This document shows, piece by piece, positions 62,295-64,000 of a stretch of DNA of 64,000 bases; position 1 is the stretch's first letter; each line of letters opens with the position of its first letter. Under the pieces are notes generated by a model. That model was not told where the DNA came from and made no database searches. It worked only from the letters and a program-made list of their open reading frames with translations. The position numbers and the translations under genes are program-made. This DNA comes from Paraburkholderia humisilvae (GTDB lineage: Bacteria > Pseudomonadota > Gammaproteobacteria > Burkholderiales > Burkholderiaceae). The DNA lies in NCBI RefSeq assembly GCF_902859855.1, contig NZ_CADIKH010000031.1, forward strand, positions 25,953 through 89,952, written 5' to 3'.

Positions 62295-63308
62295 ATGACA
62301 GGTGTCAGTCAAACACTGCAGATATGGAAGATGCTAAAGGGACCTGAAGTGCCGGACGACCGAGCTCAAAGGAGTGAGTCACAACACGCGCAGTTCGATC
62401 CGGGGAAATCGAGTGCTCACCTGTCCGGGCAGGGAGAGCCCTGTCGATTCAAATCGGCCTATTCCAGCATCACGACGGCCAAGTGGTATCGTGCCGGGCC
62501 GATCGTGATCGCGAATATACAAGTGGGCGGTCCTGTTTCGCAGATCGAATTTCCCCATGAACACGGGTCTGACACCTCCCTGACGTTGATCATCGTTCGA
62601 AGTGGCGAGATGCTGATCGGGCAGGACGGACAAACGCTGTCTTTTGGACCTGGGGACGCCATTCTCATCGACTCGTCGCTCCGCTTTACCCAATTCTTCC
62701 GGAAATTGAGCCAAATCGCAGTGTTGCGTGTTCCGAAGCGGGCGTTATCCGAGCGCGGTATCGCTTCCCGATTTGTCACTGCCTGCCATCCGCTTCGGGA
62801 GGGTCCCGACGCCGCCTTGATCCGCGAATTCGTTCTGGCGTTCGCTTCACATATCGACAATGTGAGCGAAGTGCTAAGAACACGCATTGGCAGACAAATG
62901 CTTCCGGAATTGCTAGCAGTCTTGATTTACAGTACCGACGCGGCGAACAGGGGGCGCTCGGCCAAAGCCGTGGTGATGCGAGCGACGCAACTGATCGAGC
63001 GCCGTATTGGCGATCAGACACTCAGCGTAGAGGGCATGGCCGACGAACTGAATACCTCCATCAGTTCGTTGACGCGTGCATTCAGGCAGCTGGGTTTGTC
63101 GCCAATGCGCCATGTCTACGCGCTTCGACTCGAGCATGCGCGCAGGTTACTTGCCACCATACCTGGTTTGGCGATTGCCGAAATTGCTTGCCTGAATGGC
63201 TTTGCGAGTCCGGCGCACTTCAGCCGTATGTTCAAGAAGCAGCACGGAATGACGCCGCGTGAGTACCTTCTACACTGCAGATTGATCGCTGAAAAAGAGC
63301 TCGCTTAG
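62295..63308 (+). CDS. AraC-family transcriptional regulator
   Basis: The product has 337 residues from ATG 62295, though later or earlier starts are possible and none has a good ribosome binding site. The N-terminal cupin-like sensor (GEMLIGQDGQTLSFGPGDAILID) is followed by two AraC helix-turn-helix motifs in the last 100 residues (LSVEGMADELNTSISSLTRAFRQ and AIAEIACLNGFASPAHFSRMFKKQ). It sits between the reductase and the dadA-like gene, both on the same strand; either could be a target. Confidence 0.88.
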   Translation: MTGVSQTLQIWKMLKGPEVPDDRAQRSESQHAQFDPGKSSAHLSGQGEPCRFKSAYSSITTAKWYRAGPIVIANIQVGGPVSQIEFPHEHGSDTSLTLIIVRSGEMLIGQDGQTLSFGPGDAILIDSSLRFTQFFRKLSQIAVLRVPKRALSERGIASRFVTACHPLREGPDAALIREFVLAFASHIDNVSEVLRTRIGRQMLPELLAVLIYSTDAANRGRSAKAVVMRATQLIERRIGDQTLSVEGMADELNTSISSLTRAFRQLGLSPMRHVYALRLEHARRLLATIPGLAIAEIACLNGFASPAHFSRMFKKQHGMTPREYLLHCRLIAEKELA

Positions 63309-63901
63309 ACAGGTTAGTCAAACGCGACAGCGCAGGGCACGTCACCTCCGCGCCGATGCGGCGATCCATTTGCCAACCCACACCGGCTCGCCCGCATAAC
63401 GCGTTGCGGCAGCTGGCGCTGGGCCCATTCCGGGAATTGCATCCATCAGAAGCTGGCCGGCCAGCTAACTTACGAATGGTAAGCCAGGCGGGGTAAGGTC
63501 ACTTCATGGAATGGCTCGAATGTTTTCGCGGGAGATGAGGGTGATGGCATTTTTTAACCGGATAGAGCGTTAATGCCAAATCGTTGAAACAGGTAAAGAA
63601 CTTTTAGCGCTTGAGGAACAACGCGGCGACGCGATTCGCAAAGCAGGCTAGCTCCAGCTCCGGAAGACGCCATTCGAACTCGGATGAAAAGAAGAAACCG
63701 GCATTTGCTGGCTTTACTTGCCTTAAAAGATGAGTCAGTTTCCGAAGAAAACCGGGTAAGCGTTAGCTGTTAATTAAAGGCCGGGCCGATACCTCATGCG
63801 CCACACCTTCTTCGTTAAATAAGCCTGCAATTCCGATATCTGAATTCTCTATTTTTGAATTAAGGTCAACTAATGCAAGTTATTTGAAAAGTGGAGCAGC
63901 T
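63309..63901. other. Intergenic, AT-richer region ahead of the dadA-like gene
   Basis: No gene is supported in these 593 bases. Composition is more AT-rich toward the right end, with short poly-T and poly-A runs, and a GGAG site leads into the last gene. A promoter for that gene is likely here. Confidence 0.5.
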
Positions 63902-64000
63902 ATGCGAGTCGTCGTTCTGGGCAGTGGCGTCGTCGGCGTGACGAGCGCCTATTATCTCGCCGGCGCGGGTCATGAAGTCACCGTGATCGATCGTGAAGCT
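63902..64000 (+). CDS. dadA: D-amino acid dehydrogenase (DadA-like), N-terminal part
   Basis: Only 33 residues are in the window: MRVVVLGSGVVGVTSAYYLAGAGHEV then TVIDREA. This is the FAD-binding GxGxxG N-terminus of the glycine-oxidase/DadA group and closely matches DadA (VVVLGSGVVGVTSAYYLA). It would oxidise D-amino acids to 2-oxo acids at the inner membrane. GGAG lies ahead of the ATG. The rest is beyond the window edge. Confidence 0.82.
   Translation, partial: MRVVVLGSGVVGVTSAYYLAGAGHEVTVIDREA

Overview
The window is GC-rich chromosomal DNA with dense genes on both strands and Burkholderiaceae-type gene content, most like Paraburkholderia, Caballeronia or Burkholderia. The pointers are DUF4148 and DUF2798 proteins, a second murA copy, many LysR regulators, a DUF1488 gene, a 46-residue basic MAKGQQ-type protein, and a very long NdvB-type glucan synthase. 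This taxonomic placement is inference from gene content. No rRNA, tRNA, CRISPR array, prophage or insertion sequence was recognised.

Layout. Positions 1-7 kb hold a partial DHA2-type MFS pump, an RclA-like flavoprotein, a fused ABC exporter and, divergently, a three-gene cobalt-type nitrile hydratase operon whose alpha subunit has an unusual His-rich N-terminus. Positions 7-14.6 kb hold a MORN-repeat exported protein, a GntP permease, tartronate semialdehyde reductase, and an ALDH / AhpD-like / quinone oxidoreductase operon with a divergent LysR gene. Positions 15-22.4 kb hold a MAPEG protein, an SDR preceded by paired TTGACA-N4-TGTCAA palindromes, an SMP-30 lactonase, a SnoaL-like protein and a LysR regulator. 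They lead into an aconitase-like large and small subunit pair plus a PEP mutase/isocitrate lyase-family protein, a probable branched hydroxy-acid (alkylmalate) pathway with unusual active-site motifs.

Positions 22.4-24.2 kb are a gene graveyard: a frameshifted, truncated ORF and a LysR N-terminal fragment around an intact DUF2798 gene. Positions 24.2-31 kb hold a DUF4148 protein, homocysteine S-methyltransferase, and a trans-sulfuration PLP enzyme/MFS pair facing an XRE-cupin regulator across a 20-bp palindrome. A TetR regulator follows, then remnants of a MarR-GNAT fusion and an AhpD-like gene. Positions 31-43 kb hold an SGNH lipoprotein, an orphan PAS histidine kinase, a DUF4153-like membrane protein, a fatty acid desaturase, a PhnD-like protein without a signal peptide, a second MurA and a G1 glutamic peptidase.

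Positions 43-51.6 kb are one gene for a 2867-residue cyclic beta-1,2-glucan synthase. Positions 52-58.4 kb hold cspA, small conserved proteins, a GST/HxlR pair and a run of exported or lipoprotein genes. Positions 58.4-64 kb hold a LysR regulator, an ALDH gene broken by one missing base, a YihU-like reductase, an AraC regulator and the start of a dadA-like gene.

Most of the window is accessory catabolism and envelope functions controlled by neighbouring regulators. The most interesting points are the His-rich nitrile hydratase, the aconitase-like/PEPM cluster, several precise palindromic operators, and two single-base frameshifts.
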